A DNA stretch of 64,000 nucleotides from Nocardia mangyaensis. GTDB lineage: Bacteria; Actinomycetota; Actinomycetes; Mycobacteriales; Mycobacteriaceae. Location: the NCBI RefSeq assembly GCF_001886715.1, contig NZ_CP018082.1, forward strand, positions 1,488,001 through 1,552,000, given 5' to 3'. Of the stretch, positions 1 to 9,112 are shown piece after piece. A model generated the notes under the pieces. The model saw nothing but the letters and a program-made list of their open reading frames with translations, was not told where the DNA came from and searched no databases. The position numbers were made by a program, and so were the translations under genes. How positions within the stretch are numbered: the first letter of the stretch is position 1; every line of letters starts with the position of its first letter.

Positions 1-1
1 C

Positions 2-1918
2 ATCGGTACCACCGTCCACCATCCGATCACCGGCCGTCAGATCCCGATCGTCGCCGACGACTACGTCGACCCGGAGTTCGGTTCCGGCGCGGTCAAGATC
101 ACCCCCGCGCACGACCCCAACGACTTCGAGCTCGGCCTGCGCCACGGCCTGCCCATGCCGACGATCATGGACAAGGCCGGCCGGATCGCCGACAGCGGAA
201 CCGAATTCGACGGCATGGACCGCTTCGAGGCTCGCGTCAAGATCCGCGAGCGCCTCGACGCCGAAGGCCGCATCGTCGGCCGCAAGTTCCCCTACAAGCA
301 CCAGGTCGGCCACTCGGAGCGCTCCGGCGAGCCGATCGAGCCGCGCCTGTCGATGCAGTGGTGGGTCAAGGTCGAGGCGCTCGCGAAGGCCGCCGGTGAC
401 GCCGTGCGCGAGGGCGAGGTGAAGATCCATCCGGCCAGCCAGGAACCGCGCTGGTTCGACTGGGTCGACAACATGCACGACTGGACCATCTCGCGTCAGC
501 TGTGGTGGGGCCACCGCATCCCGATCTGGTACGGCCCCGAGGGCGAGATCGTCTGCCTTGGCCCCGGCGAGGAAGCGCCCGAGGGCTGGGTGCAGGACCC
601 CGATGTGCTCGACACCTGGTTCTCCTCGGGCCTGTGGCCCTTCTCCACGATGGGCTGGCCCGACGCCACCGAAGAGCTGGCCGAGTTCTATCCGACCAGC
701 GTCCTCGTCACCGGCTACGACATCCTGTTCTTCTGGGTGGCCAGGATGATGATGTTCGGCATGTACGTCAGCGACGACCCGGTCCTCACGGCCGGGAAGG
801 GCAGCCAGAAGCAGGTGCCCTTCCAGGACGTCTTCCTGCACGGCCTGATCCGCGACCAGCACGGCAAGAAGATGTCGAAGTCGCGCGGCAACGGCATCGA
901 CCCGCTGGACTGGATCAACGCCTACGGCGCCGACGCGCTGCGCTTCACCCTGGCCCGCGGCGCCCAGCCCGGCGGCGACCTCTCCGTCGGCGAAGCGCAC
1001 GCGCTGGCCTCGCGCAGTTTCGTCACCAAGCTGTTCAACGCCACCAAGTTCGCGCTGATGAACGGCGCGCGCTCGGGCGAGCTGCCCCCGCGCAAGACCC
1101 TCACCGACGCCGACCGGTGGATCGTCGACCGGCTCGACCAGGTCCGCGCCGAGGTCGACGCCGCCTTCGACGCCTACGAGTTCGGCAAGGCCTGCGAGGC
1201 GCTCTACCACTTCGCCTGGGACGAACTGTGCGACTGGTACCTCGAGCTGTCGAAGGTGCAGTTCGCCGAGTCCGACGCGCGCGCCGAGAGCACGGCCGTG
1301 GTGCTGGGCACCGTGCTCGACGCGGTGCTGCGTCTGCTGCACCCGGTGATCCCATTCGTCACCGAGACTCTGTGGAAGACGCTCACCGGCGGCGAATCGG
1401 TGGTGATCGCCCCGTGGCCGCAGGCCAGTGGCGTCGCCACCGACGAGGTCGCGGCGCAGCGGGTGGCCGACACCCAGCGCCTGATCACCGAGATCCGCCG
1501 CTTCCGCGGCGACCAGGGCTTGGCCGACAAGCAGAAGGTCAAGGCCAGGCTGGCCGGGCTCGACAAGGCCGGGCTCGCCGGATTCGCCGGCTCGGTGGCC
1601 AACCTGGCCCGGCTCACCGAGCCGGGCGAGGACTTCGCCACCACCGCCGAGGTGGAGGTGCGCCTGTCCGGCGCGACGGTCACCGTGGAACTCGACACCT
1701 CGGGCGCGATCGACCTCGACGCCGAGCGCCGTCGCCTGGAGAAGGACCTCGCGGTCGCGCAGAAGGACCTCGATCAGACCACGGCGAAACTGGCCAACGA
1801 CGCCTTCCTGGCCAAGGCGCCGCAGCCGGTCGTCGACAAGATCACCGGCCGTCGCGATGTCGCCGCCGCCGAAGTCGCCCGCATCGGCGCCCGCCTGGCG
1901 GAGCTGAGCGCCAAGTGA
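2..1918 (+). CDS. valS: Valine--tRNA ligase, 3' part (5' end outside window)
   Basis: This class I aminoacyl-tRNA synthetase charges tRNA-Val. The reading frame is open from base 2 and gives about 638 residues, so the HIGH motif and much of the Rossmann core lie upstream of the window. The visible part begins in the CP1 editing domain (PAHDPNDFE). The catalytic KMSKS loop is encoded at 869-883, the anticodon-binding helical domain follows, and an Ala/Lys-rich C-terminal coiled coil typical of ValRS runs to the end. The stop codon overlaps the GTG start of folC, so the two are translationally coupled, as in the mycobacterial order. Function is certain from the family motifs; only the missing N-terminus limits the call. 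Confidence 0.97.
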   Translation: MGTTVHHPITGRQIPIVADDYVDPEFGSGAVKITPAHDPNDFELGLRHGLPMPTIMDKAGRIADSGTEFDGMDRFEARVKIRERLDAEGRIVGRKFPYKHQVGHSERSGEPIEPRLSMQWWVKVEALAKAAGDAVREGEVKIHPASQEPRWFDWVDNMHDWTISRQLWWGHRIPIWYGPEGEIVCLGPGEEAPEGWVQDPDVLDTWFSSGLWPFSTMGWPDATEELAEFYPTSVLVTGYDILFFWVARMMMFGMYVSDDPVLTAGKGSQKQVPFQDVFLHGLIRDQHGKKMSKSRGNGIDPLDWINAYGADALRFTLARGAQPGGDLSVGEAHALASRSFVTKLFNATKFALMNGARSGELPPRKTLTDADRWIVDRLDQVRAEVDAAFDAYEFGKACEALYHFAWDELCDWYLELSKVQFAESDARAESTAVVLGTVLDAVLRLLHPVIPFVTETLWKTLTGGESVVIAPWPQASGVATDEVAAQRVADTQRLITEIRRFRGDQGLADKQKVKARLAGLDKAGLAGFAGSVANLARLTEPGEDFATTAEVEVRLSGATVTVELDTSGAIDLDAERRRLEKDLAVAQKDLDQTTAKLANDAFLAKAPQPVVDKITGRRDVAAAEVARIGARLAELSAK

Positions 1919-3390
1919 GCGACACCGGCGATCTCGGCCCCGAGGACGCCGACTTCGGCGGCAGCGACTACGAAGCGGCCCGGCTCGGCAGTGGGCCGTC
2001 GCCGGTGGACCTCGCCGAGATGGCGTTGGTCGAGGCCGAACTCGACAAGCGTTGGCCGGAGACCAAGATCGAACCGTCGCTGACCAGGATCAGCACGCTG
2101 ATGGATCTGCTCGGCACCCCGCAGCGCAACTACCCGGCCATCCACATCGCGGGCACCAACGGCAAGACCTCGGTGACCAGGATGATCGACGCCCTGCTCA
2201 CCGCACTGCACCGGCGCACCGGCCGGATCACCAGCCCGCATCTGCAGCTGGCGACCGAGCGGATCAGCATCGACAACGAGCCGATCACCCCGGCCCGCTA
2301 CGTGGAGACCTACCACGAGCTCGAGCCCTACCTGGCGATGATCGATCAGCAGTCCGCGGCGGCGGGCGGCCCGGCCATGAGCAAGTTCGAGGTGCTCACC
2401 GGCATGGCCTACGCCGCGTTCGCCGAGGCGCCGGTCGACGTGGCGGTCGTGGAGACCGGCATGGGTGGCACCTGGGACGCCACCAATGTGATCGACGCGC
2501 AGGTCGCGGTGATCACCCCCATCGGCCTGGACCACACCGACTACCTCGGCCCCGACCTGGAATCGATCGCCAAGGAGAAGGCCGGGATCATCAAGCGCGC
2601 GCCCGAGGCGCTGATCCCGGTCGACACCGTCGCGGTGATCGCCGAGCAGGAGCCCGAGGTGATGGACGTGTTGCTGCGCCGGGCCGTCGAGGCCGACGCG
2701 GCGGTGGCCCGCGAGGGCGCGGAGTTCCGGCTGCTGGAACGGGCCGTCGCGGTCGGTGGGCAACTGCTGAGCCTGCAGGGGCTGGGAGGCGTCTACGACG
2801 AGATCTTCCTGCCCCTGCACGGCGAGCACCAGGCCCGCAACGCGGCGCTGGCGCTGGCCGCGGTGGAGGCGTTCTTCGGCGCCGGTGCCGAGCGTCAGCT
2901 CGACATCGAGGCCGTGCGCGCCGGGTTCGCCGGCGTGGCCAGCCCGGGCCGGATGGAACGGATGCGCAACGCGCCGACCATCTTCGTCGACGCCGCGCAC
3001 AACCCCGCGGGCGCACAGGCGCTGGCCAACACCCTCACCACCGAGTTCGACTTCCGCAAGCTGGTCGGTGTCGTCGCCGTACTCGGCGACAAGGACGCCG
3101 GTGGCATCCTGGACGCGCTCGAGCCGATCTTCGACGAGATCGTCGTCACCAGCAACGGATCGCCGCGGGCCATGGATGTCGACGCGCTCGCCGACCTCGC
3201 CGTGCAGCGCTTCGGCGACGAGCGGGTGATCACCGCCGACACCCTGCCCGACGCACTCGAATCCGCGATCGCCCTGGCCGAGCAGGCGGGCGACGACGGC
3301 GACGTGATCTCCGGCGCCGGCGTGGTCGTCACCGGCTCGGTGGTCACCGCGGGCGCGGCGCGCGCCCTGTTCGGAAAGAGACCGGCATGA
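1915..3390 (+). CDS. folC: Bifunctional folylpolyglutamate synthase / dihydrofolate synthase
   Basis: FolC is a cytosolic Mur-ligase-family enzyme. It adds glutamate to dihydropteroate and to reduced folates using ATP. The 491-residue product has the family P-loop GTNGKTS near residue 80, the DHTDYLG segment with the carbamylated-lysine region (KEKAGI), and the C-terminal Mur motif [10 protein letters not shown] chose the GTG start at 1915 because it overlaps the valS stop in a GTGA arrangement; open frame continues upstream but only as a shadow inside valS. The stop overlaps the ATG of the DUF4233 gene, so valS, folC and the next gene form one coupled unit. Length is normal for actinobacterial FolC. 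Confidence 0.95.
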   Translation: MSDTGDLGPEDADFGGSDYEAARLGSGPSPVDLAEMALVEAELDKRWPETKIEPSLTRISTLMDLLGTPQRNYPAIHIAGTNGKTSVTRMIDALLTALHRRTGRITSPHLQLATERISIDNEPITPARYVETYHELEPYLAMIDQQSAAAGGPAMSKFEVLTGMAYAAFAEAPVDVAVVETGMGGTWDATNVIDAQVAVITPIGLDHTDYLGPDLESIAKEKAGIIKRAPEALIPVDTVAVIAEQEPEVMDVLLRRAVEADAAVAREGAEFRLLERAVAVGGQLLSLQGLGGVYDEIFLPLHGEHQARNAALALAAVEAFFGAGAERQLDIEAVRAGFAGVASPGRMERMRNAPTIFVDAAHNPAGAQALANTLTTEFDFRKLVGVVAVLGDKDAGGILDALEPIFDEIVVTSNGSPRAMDVDALADLAVQRFGDERVITADTLPDALESAIALAEQAGDDGDVISGAGVVVTGSVVTAGAARALFGKRPA

Positions 3391-3503
3391 GCGGTCAGCG
3401 CACGAGCATGCCGAATGGCGACGGCATGAGCGGTCAGCGCCCGGAGGAGGAAGCGGAGCGTGACCACGGAGGGCGCCCGAGCATGCCGAATGGAGACAGC
3501 ATG
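3387..3503 (+). repeat. Direct duplication at the folC-DUF4233 junction
   Basis: Two copies of a unit starting GCATGAGCGGTCAGCGC and ending AGCATGCCGAATGG lie head to tail (about 3385-3425 and 3424-3500). The second copy carries an extra internal stretch of about 36 bases. That longer copy, 3432-3479, is nearly identical over 48 bases to 4365-4412 just downstream of ndk, with about six differences. The element is therefore present at least twice within 1 kb and looks like a dispersed nocardial repeat. Confidence 0.75.
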
Positions 3504-3899
3504 ACCGATGTACCCCCGCCCGCCACCGATCCGTGGAAGGGGCTGCGCGGTGTCATGGCGGGCACCCTGGTCCTCGAGGCCATCGTGGTGTTGCTGGCGC
3601 TGCCCGTGGTCGCCGACGTCGGCGGCGGCGTCACCTGGTTCTCCGGCACCTACCTGGTCGCGCTCGCGGTGGTGATGTTCCTCGGCGCGGGGGTGCAGGG
3701 CAAACCGTGGGCGATCCCGTTCAACCTGGGTCTTCAGGTACTGCTGCTGGCCGGCGCCTTGATCCACCTGTCGATCGGCATCGTCGGCCTGGTGTTCGTC
3801 GCGGTGTGGGCGTTCATCCTCATGCTGCGCGCGGACGTCCAGCGCCGCATGGACGCGGGGCTGTTGCCGAGTCAGCGGATGAAGCGCACGGAGTCCTGA
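3387..3899 (+). CDS. DUF4233 small membrane protein with repeat-derived N-terminus
   Basis: The product matches the actinobacterial DUF4233 family that follows folC (Rv2446c position). It has about four hydrophobic segments and a basic C-terminal tail; its molecular role is unknown. The ATG at 3387 overlaps the folC stop and gives 170 residues. However, the first 38 residues come from a duplicated DNA element that encodes MSGQR and SMPNGD twice. The family-like sequence begins at the ATG at 3501 (MTDVPPP), which would give 132 residues. Several in-frame ATGs are supplied by the repeat (3387, 3408, 3426, 3483), so the true start is ambiguous. I infer that the repeat expanded at the gene junction and extended the reading frame without breaking it. 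Confidence 0.85.
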   Translation: MSGQRTSMPNGDGMSGQRPEEEAERDHGGRPSMPNGDSMTDVPPPATDPWKGLRGVMAGTLVLEAIVVLLALPVVADVGGGVTWFSGTYLVALAVVMFLGAGVQGKPWAIPFNLGLQVLLLAGALIHLSIGIVGLVFVAVWAFILMLRADVQRRMDAGLLPSQRMKRTES

Positions 3900-3942
3900 G
3901 CGGGGCTTCGGGGGCCGATCGGCGCAGTGCCGCAGGCGACGC

Positions 3943-3957
3943 TAGGGTTACCGCGTG
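3943..3957 (+). promoter_or_regulatory. Candidate leaderless promoter of ndk
   Basis: A TAGGGT hexamer at 3943-3948 fits the actinobacterial -10 consensus TANNNT. It is followed by six bases and then the GTG start of ndk at 3955, so transcription would begin at or very near the start codon. No Shine-Dalgarno sequence is visible upstream of the GTG. This is inferred from spacing only. Confidence 0.5.
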
Positions 3958-4362
3958 ACTGAGCAGACTTTGGTACTCATCAAGCCGGACGGCGTCTCCC
4001 GTGGCCTCGTCGGCGAGGTACTCGCACGGATCGAGCGCAAGGGCCTCACCATCAAGGCGCTGGAACTGAAGAACGTGTCCGCCGAGCTCGCCGCCGAGCA
4101 CTACGCCGAACACGCCGAACGGCCGTTCTTCGGCTCGCTGATCGAATTCATCACCTCCGGCCCGGTCGTGGCGGCCGTCTTGGAAGGCCCGCGCGCGATC
4201 GCGGCGTTCCGTCAGCTCGCCGGCGGCACCGATCCGGTCGAGAAGGCCGTGCCCGGCACCATCCGCGGCGACTTCGGTCTGGAGACCCAGTACAACCTCG
4301 TTCACGGTTCCGACTCGCCCGAGTCCGCCAAGCGCGAGATCGCGCTCTGGTTCCCTGCCTGA
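3955..4362 (+). CDS. ndk: Nucleoside diphosphate kinase
   Basis: Ndk transfers the gamma phosphate from ATP to nucleoside diphosphates through a phosphohistidine. The 135-residue product is the usual length. It has the N-terminal [10 protein letters not shown] strand, the RIERKGL helix and the Arg/Thr nucleotide-site residues. The region that normally carries the catalytic His motif NxxHGSD is present as NLVHGSDS near the C-terminus. The GTG start at 3955 follows a -10-like TAGGGT by six bases and lacks a ribosome-binding site, which suggests leaderless translation. It lies 55 bases after the DUF4233 gene in the conserved order. Confidence 0.96.
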   Translation: MTEQTLVLIKPDGVSRGLVGEVLARIERKGLTIKALELKNVSAELAAEHYAEHAERPFFGSLIEFITSGPVVAAVLEGPRAIAAFRQLAGGTDPVEKAVPGTIRGDFGLETQYNLVHGSDSPESAKREIALWFPA

Positions 4363-4419
4363 CCGGTCAGCGCCCGGAGGCGGCAGCGCAGGGTGACCAC
4401 GCTGGGCGCCCGGTCAGGC
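4357..4419 (+). terminator. Inverted repeat after ndk, candidate terminator
   Basis: The arms GCCTGACCGG (4357-4366) plus GCGCCC (4370-4375) pair with GGGCGC (4404-4409) plus CCGGTCAGGC (4410-4419). The left arm includes the ndk stop codon, and the loop is about 28 bases. There is no T-tract, so any termination would be by an I-shaped hairpin as often proposed in actinobacteria. The loop and arms share sequence with the repeat inside the DUF4233 gene. Confidence 0.55.
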
Positions 4420-4939
4420 AGCATCGGATGCAGCTTGATCTTGCTGTCCTCGCTCGTCGCGTCCGGTGCGGACGCGACGAGCTCGAGCGGCCGAGGTCCG
4501 CGCGTTCGTTGCGCCGATGGCGATCCCCGCGCGAACAGTATGGGATACTGAGTACGGATGTGTTCGAAGCCGATGTCCCCGCTGCCCAGACCGGGCGGGT
4601 GGTGACAGCCTGTCGCGCAGGTACGTGACAGCGGCCCCGGACATGACCGGATGACACCGCGGTTGATGCCGATCATCGCTGCCACGGACGACCCTGTTGC
4701 TGGGGCCGACCGCCCAGGCACGCTGGATGAGCGCTCGAAAGCGCGGCGTCACGCCGTACAGCCAGGCGCCGCGTGACCGGTTGGCCCGCCACAGGAACGA
4801 TCATGGTGCGACCGGAAACGCGGGGCGAGACCAGATGACCCTCGTACCATCGGGTACGAGGTGCACGGACGATGCCCCCGCGCCGGCCGCGTCACTCCCG
4901 TACCGGGGAGGGACGCGCCCGGGGGCCCGAGGAGACTTC
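4420..4939 (+). promoter_or_regulatory. Long 5' region of rne with hairpins
   Basis: These 520 bases hold no convincing gene. An A/T-richer patch TATGGGATACT at 4539-4549 may mark a promoter. A perfect hairpin with arms CTCGTACC (4841-4848) and GGTACGAG (4853-4860) and a four-base loop lies 80 bases before rne, followed by a second short GC hairpin near 4893-4908. RNase E is known to control its own mRNA through the 5' UTR in other bacteria, and mycobacterial rne also has a long leader. A similar role here is inferred. Confidence 0.45.
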
Positions 4940-7900
4940 GTGGCCGAAAAAGAGCCGCTGGACACAACACAACAGGATGCCGATCAATTGCCGGAGCGAA
5001 TTCGAGTTCATGCACTGGCCAAGCGGTTGGGAGTAACCAGCAAGCGCATCCTGGCCAAACTGGCCGAACTGGGCACCGAGGCCCGCAGCGTTCAATCGAA
5101 TGTCGATCGCGCGGTCGCCGAGACCGTGCGCGACGCGATCGCCGCCGCTGACGCCGAATCCGGCGAATCCCCGGCAGCGCCGACGAAGGCGCCCGCCGCC
5201 CCCACCACATCCGCCGCCGAGCAACCGGCCGACTCGACCAGCGCGCCGTCGCTGTTCTCCGCGCCCGAGGTCGCGCGCACCGACGAGGTGTTCGCCGCGA
5301 TGGCCGACGACGCGCACACCGGTCTGTTCACTCACCGGCCCACCGACGCCCCCGCGCCGGCCGAGCCGGTGAGCTTCGAGGCGCCCGCTGTGGCCGCGCC
5401 GCTGTTCCTGCCGCCGGACGCCACCGCCGCCGAGGAGGCGCGCAAGCGTCGCCGCGCCGAGCGGACCCCCAAGCGGACCGAGGAGCCGGCCCCGGCACCC
5501 GTCGAGGAAGCCGTCGTCGAGCCCGAACCGGCCGAGGACGAGTCCGACGCCGATCAGTCCGATGCCACCGACCAGTCCGGCGACAACGACGCCGACGGTC
5601 AGCCGCGTCGCCGTCGTCGGGGCCGTCGTGGCCGCGGTCGCGGCCGGGGCGAGCAGTCCGCCGATGGCGACGACGCCGACGGCGACGGCGACAGCGACAG
5701 CGAGGCCGCCGACACCGACGACGACACCACCGCGTCGACCGAGGCCGGCACCGAAGAGGCCGAGCAGGCCACCGACACCGATGCCGACAGCGACGACGAG
5801 GACGGATCGCTGCCCGAAGGGGCGAGCCGTCGTCGCCGTCGTCGCCGCCGCCGGAAGGTCGGCGGGGATTCCGGCGAGGCCGAGGCGGCCTCGGAGGACG
5901 ATCCGCCCAACACCGTCGTGCACGAGCGCGAGCCCCGCAACAAGAGCCGTGGCCGTTCCTCCTCGGGTTCGTCCGACGAGGTACAGGGCATCTCCGGTTC
6001 CACCCGGCTCGAGGCCAAGCGGCAGCGTCGGCGTGACGGCCGCGAGGCCGGGCGTCGTCGTCCGCCGATCCTGACCGAGTCGGAGTTCCTGGCCCGCCGT
6101 GAGGCGGTCGACCGGGTCATGGTCGTGCGCGAGAAGGCGTTCGATCCGGCCGAGCACGCGCCGGGCCACCAGACCACCACCCAGGTGGCGGTGCTCGAGG
6201 ACAACATCCTCGTCGAGCACTTCGTCACCAGCTCCGGTCAGGCGTCGATGGTGGGCAATGTCTACCTCGGCCGGGTGCAGAACGTGCTGCCCAGCATGGA
6301 GGCCGCGTTCATCGACATCGGCCGTGGCCGCAACGGCGTGCTCTACGCCGGTGAGGTGAACTGGGAGGCCGCCGGGCTCGGCGGCAAGGAGCGCAAGATC
6401 GAGCAGGCGCTCAAGCCCGGCGATCAGGTGCTGGTGCAGGTGTCCAAGGACCCGGTGGGTCACAAGGGCGCCCGCCTGACCACCCAGATCAGCCTGGCCG
6501 GTCGCTTCCTGGTGTACGTGCCCGGCGGTACTTCCACCGGGATCAGCCGTAAGCTGCCCGATACCGAGCGCAAGCGGCTCAAGGAGATCCTGCGCGAGAT
6601 CGTGCCCGCCGACGCCGGGGTGATCATCCGCACCGCGTCCGAGGGCGTGAGCGAGCCGGAACTGGCCCGCGACGTCGAGCGGCTGCAGGCCACCTGGCGC
6701 ACCATCGAAGAGGCCTCGAAGAACGCCAAGGACTCCAACGCGCCCAAGGCTCTCTACGAAGAGCCCGACATGCTGGTCAAGGTCATCCGCGATCTGTTCA
6801 ACGAGGACTTCGCCAAGCTCGTCATCGAGGGCGAGCGCGCGTGGAGCACCGTCGAGAACTACGTGCGCACCGTCGCGCCGGACCTGCTGCCTCGGGTGAA
6901 CCGGCACGAGAACAACAACGGTGTCGACGTGTTCGACGCGTACCGCATCGACGAACAGCTCGCCAAGGCGCTCGACCGCAAGGTGTGGCTGCCCTCGGGC
7001 GGCACCCTGGTGATCGATCGCACCGAAGCGATGACCGTCGTCGACGTCAACACCGGCAAGTTCACCGGTTCGGGTTCGTCGAACCTCGAGGAGACGGTCA
7101 CCAAGAACAACCTGGAGGCCGCCGAGGAGATCGTGCGCCAGATGCGGCTGCGCGACATCGGCGGCATGATCGTGGTCGACTTCATCGACATGGTGCTCGA
7201 GTCCAACCGCGACCTGGTGTTGCGCAGGCTCACCGAGGCGCTGGGCCGGGATCGCACCCGCCACCAGGTCTCGGAGGTCACCTCGCTCGGCCTGGTCCAG
7301 ATGACCCGCAAGAAGCTGGGTACCGGCCTGGTCGAGGCGTTCTCCACCACCTGCGAGCACTGCCACGGCCGCGGCATCATCGTGCACTCCTACCCGGTGG
7401 ACGCCGGGTCCGGTGTCGAGGAGCCGCGTGCCAAGGAGGGCGGTTCGCGCCGTCGTCGCGGCAAGGACAAGGACAGGGACAAGGCACCGGCCGCGGCCGC
7501 CGCACCGGCCACCAACGGCACCGCACCGGCCGCCGAGCACGACGAGGAGGACATCGCGGTCAAGCGGGCCCACCCGGTCGCGCTCGCGATGGCCGCTCAT
7601 CACGGTGACGAAGGCGAGCCCACCGAGGAGGCGACGGCGCAGACCGAAGCCGCCGAGGAAGCCGTCGCCGAGCCGACCAGGTCGCGTTCGCGTTCGCGTT
7701 CACGTCGGGCCAGCCGCAATGCCGCCGCGCAGGCGGAGGCGGCGGAGAGCCCCGCGCTGACCGGTGTCCTCGCGGCAGAGCCCGAGCCTGGCACGGAGGA
7801 GCCCGAGCCTGTCGCGGCGGAGGAGCCGGAGCAGGCCGAGCCCGCCGCGGTCGAGTCGACCTCGCTCGCCGAGGTCGCGCCGGTCGCCGAGGTCATGCAG

Positions 7901-8161
7901 CCGGAGCCGGTGACGCAGTCCGAGACCGCACCCGCCGCCGAACAGCCCCCCGCGCGGGCGCCCCGCAGACGCCGGGTGGCCCGTTCGACGGCCGCCCCCG
8001 CATCGGACAGCACGGGCGCCGTGTTCGTGTTGTCGGCGAACGAGCAGCCCGCCGCGGCGGTCGTCGACATCGCCGCGGAGCCCGTGGTCGTCCCGGAACG
8101 CAAGCCGCGCCGTCGCGCGGTGGGTCGTCCCGCGGGCGCGCCGACCTCCGAATCGAATTGA
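4940..8161 (+). CDS. rne: Ribonuclease E/G with IF2-N-like N-terminal domain
   Basis: This is the main endoribonuclease of mRNA decay and rRNA processing. The GTG at 4940 has GAGGAG six bases upstream and gives 1073 residues. The first 60 residues (IRVHALAKRLGVTSKRILAK) resemble the IF2 N-terminal module. A long acidic and Arg-rich disordered region follows to about residue 380. Next come an S1 domain (GNVYLGRVQNVLPSMEAAFI), the DNase I-like catalytic region with DVNTGK and VVDFIDM carrying the metal-binding aspartates, and the zinc-link CEHCHGRG (7352-7375). The C-terminal 250 residues are again low-complexity, with RSRSRSRSR and Pro/Glu-rich stretches that may recruit partners or RNA. The arrangement with a central catalytic domain is typical of actinobacterial RNase E. 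Confidence 0.95.
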   Translation: MAEKEPLDTTQQDADQLPERIRVHALAKRLGVTSKRILAKLAELGTEARSVQSNVDRAVAETVRDAIAAADAESGESPAAPTKAPAAPTTSAAEQPADSTSAPSLFSAPEVARTDEVFAAMADDAHTGLFTHRPTDAPAPAEPVSFEAPAVAAPLFLPPDATAAEEARKRRRAERTPKRTEEPAPAPVEEAVVEPEPAEDESDADQSDATDQSGDNDADGQPRRRRRGRRGRGRGRGEQSADGDDADGDGDSDSEAADTDDDTTASTEAGTEEAEQATDTDADSDDEDGSLPEGASRRRRRRRRRKVGGDSGEAEAASEDDPPNTVVHEREPRNKSRGRSSSGSSDEVQGISGSTRLEAKRQRRRDGREAGRRRPPILTESEFLARREAVDRVMVVREKAFDPAEHAPGHQTTTQVAVLEDNILVEHFVTSSGQASMVGNVYLGRVQNVLPSMEAAFIDIGRGRNGVLYAGEVNWEAAGLGGKERKIEQALKPGDQVLVQVSKDPVGHKGARLTTQISLAGRFLVYVPGGTSTGISRKLPDTERKRLKEILREIVPADAGVIIRTASEGVSEPELARDVERLQATWRTIEEASKNAKDSNAPKALYEEPDMLVKVIRDLFNEDFAKLVIEGERAWSTVENYVRTVAPDLLPRVNRHENNNGVDVFDAYRIDEQLAKALDRKVWLPSGGTLVIDRTEAMTVVDVNTGKFTGSGSSNLEETVTKNNLEAAEEIVRQMRLRDIGGMIVVDFIDMVLESNRDLVLRRLTEALGRDRTRHQVSEVTSLGLVQMTRKKLGTGLVEAFSTTCEHCHGRGIIVHSYPVDAGSGVEEPRAKEGGSRRRRGKDKDRDKAPAAAAAPATNGTAPAAEHDEEDIAVKRAHPVALAMAAHHGDEGEPTEEATAQTEAAEEAVAEPTRSRSRSRSRRASRNAAAQAEAAESPALTGVLAAEPEPGTEEPEPVAAEEPEQAEPAAVESTSLAEVAPVAEVMQPEPVTQSETAPAAEQPPARAPRRRRVARSTAAPASDSTGAVFVLSANEQPAAAVVDIAAEPVVVPERKPRRRAVGRPAGAPTSESN

Positions 8162-8168
8162 CCCCAAG

Positions 8169-8206
8169 CTCCCCCGATTCGGCCCTGACCGGCCGAATTG
8201 GGGGAG
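8169..8206 (+). terminator. Strong hairpin terminator after rne
   Basis: A 16-base-pair stem (8169-8184 with 8191-8206, one G-U pair) closes a six-base loop eight bases after the rne stop. The run of C on one side and G on the other gives a very stable helix. It is followed by GGGTTA rather than a T-tract. It should separate rne from rplU. Confidence 0.7.
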
Positions 8207-8227
8207 GGGTTACCGTTCTGGTAACCT
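8198..8227 (+). promoter_or_regulatory. Candidate promoter and palindromic operator before rplU
   Basis: TTGGGG (8198-8203) and TAACCT (8222-8227) are spaced 18 bases apart and could be -35 and -10 elements. A perfect interrupted palindrome, GGTTACC-gttct-GGTAACC, occupies 8208-8226 and overlaps the -10, as an operator would. The assignment is inferred from spacing and symmetry. Confidence 0.4.
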
Positions 8228-8293
8228 AGGTCGGTCGCTGCCCCGCGATTGGGCATCTGGCCGAACGGTCGGGTGATACCGCAGGCAGCCAAC

Positions 8294-8349
8294 GTTCTTC
8301 CCCCGCTCGTGCGGGGATGAGCCCAGAAATACGCGCCGCAGCTGCGGCG
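8294..8349 (+). promoter_or_regulatory. rplU leader: CRISPR-repeat-like hairpin and palindrome
   Basis: Positions 8294-8323 contain a CCCCGC-tcgt-GCGGGG hairpin followed by ATGAGCCC, which closely resembles a type I-E CRISPR repeat but occurs once. A perfect 16-bp palindrome CGCCGCAGCTGCGGCG follows at 8334-8349, about 27 bases before the rplU ribosome-binding site. These may form a leader structure for the L21-L27 operon. No second repeat or spacer is present. Confidence 0.4.
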
Positions 8350-8390
8350 TGGACATGTGCAGGACCAACGTGAGTGGAGGAAGCCGACCG

Positions 8391-8702
8391 ATGGCAGCGT
8401 ACGCAATCGTCAAGACCGGCGGAAAGCAGTACAAGGTCGCGGTCGGTGACCTGGTGAAGGTCGAGAAGCTCGAGGGCGCGCCGGGCACTGCCGTGGCACT
8501 GACCCCGGTTCTCGTCGTCGACGGCGCCGATCTGACCACCGACGCCGACAAGCTGGCCAAGATCTCCGTGGCCGCCGAGGTCGTCGATCAGACCAAGGGT
8601 CCCAAGATCCGGATCCACAAGTTCAAGAACAAGACCGGCTACCACAAGCGCCAGGGTCACCGTCAGCCGCTGACGGTCATCAAGGTCACCGGCATCAAGT
8701 AA
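8391..8702 (+). CDS. rplU: 50S ribosomal protein L21
   Basis: L21 binds 23S rRNA in the large subunit. The 103-residue product starts [16 protein letters not shown], the family N-terminus, and ends with the basic [15 protein letters not shown] segment. The ATG at 8391 is preceded by GGAGGAAG (8376-8383). An in-frame ATG at 8349 was not chosen because it lacks a ribosome-binding site and would add non-family residues. rplU is followed 22 bases later by rpmA, the usual pairing. Confidence 0.97.
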   Translation: MAAYAIVKTGGKQYKVAVGDLVKVEKLEGAPGTAVALTPVLVVDGADLTTDADKLAKISVAAEVVDQTKGPKIRIHKFKNKTGYHKRQGHRQPLTVIKVTGIK

Positions 8703-8724
8703 GAATTCCCGAGGAGACGAAGCA

Positions 8725-8991
8725 ATGGCACATAAGAAGGGTGCATCCAGCTCCCGGAACGGTCGTGATTCGAACGCCCAGCGCCTCGGCGTGAAGCGCT
8801 TCGGTGGCCAGAAGGTCAGCGCGGGCGAGATCCTCGTCCGTCAGCGCGGAACCCACTTCCACCCCGGCGTGAACGTCGGTCGTGGTGGCGACGACACCCT
8901 GTTCGCCCTCGCGGCGGGCGCGGTCGAGTTCGGCACCAAGCGTGGCCGCAAGACCGTCAACATCGTTGTCCCGGAGCCGGTCCAGGCCTGA
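8725..8991 (+). CDS. rpmA: 50S ribosomal protein L27
   Basis: L27 reaches the peptidyl-transferase centre with its N-terminal tail. The 88-residue product begins [16 protein letters not shown], the standard form without the cleavable Firmicutes-type extension. It contains the conserved [16 protein letters not shown] and [16 protein letters not shown] segments. A GAGGAGA ribosome-binding site lies seven bases before the ATG. It is co-transcribed with rplU and closed by a strong hairpin at 9023-9056. Confidence 0.97.
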   Translation: MAHKKGASSSRNGRDSNAQRLGVKRFGGQKVSAGEILVRQRGTHFHPGVNVGRGGDDTLFALAAGAVEFGTKRGRKTVNIVVPEPVQA

Positions 8992-9022
8992 CCGCCTGGA
9001 GCATTCGCTCCCCACGGACACC

Positions 9023-9056
9023 AGAGCGGGTCAGGGTTTCTTCCCTGACCCGCTCT
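9023..9056 (+). terminator. Perfect 14-bp hairpin terminator after rpmA
   Basis: AGAGCGGGTCAGGG (9023-9036) pairs perfectly with CCCTGACCCGCTCT (9043-9056) around the loop TTTCTT. TGTCGTGTT follows, a partial T-rich tail. It ends the L21-L27 operon and implies that obgE has its own promoter or depends on read-through. Confidence 0.8.
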
Positions 9057-9112
9057 GTCGTGTTCGCCCACCCTTACCGCAAATGACCAGTCAGAAGGAG
9101 GAGGATCAACCC

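Noticed and set aside
4892..7603. A 903-codon minus-strand open frame inside rne
   Set aside because: It is fully antisense to RNase E with its catalytic motifs; its composition is His/Gly/Leu-rich shadow.
8294..8323. A CRISPR array
   Set aside because: Only one repeat-like hairpin exists, with no second copy or spacer within the leader and no cas gene in the window.
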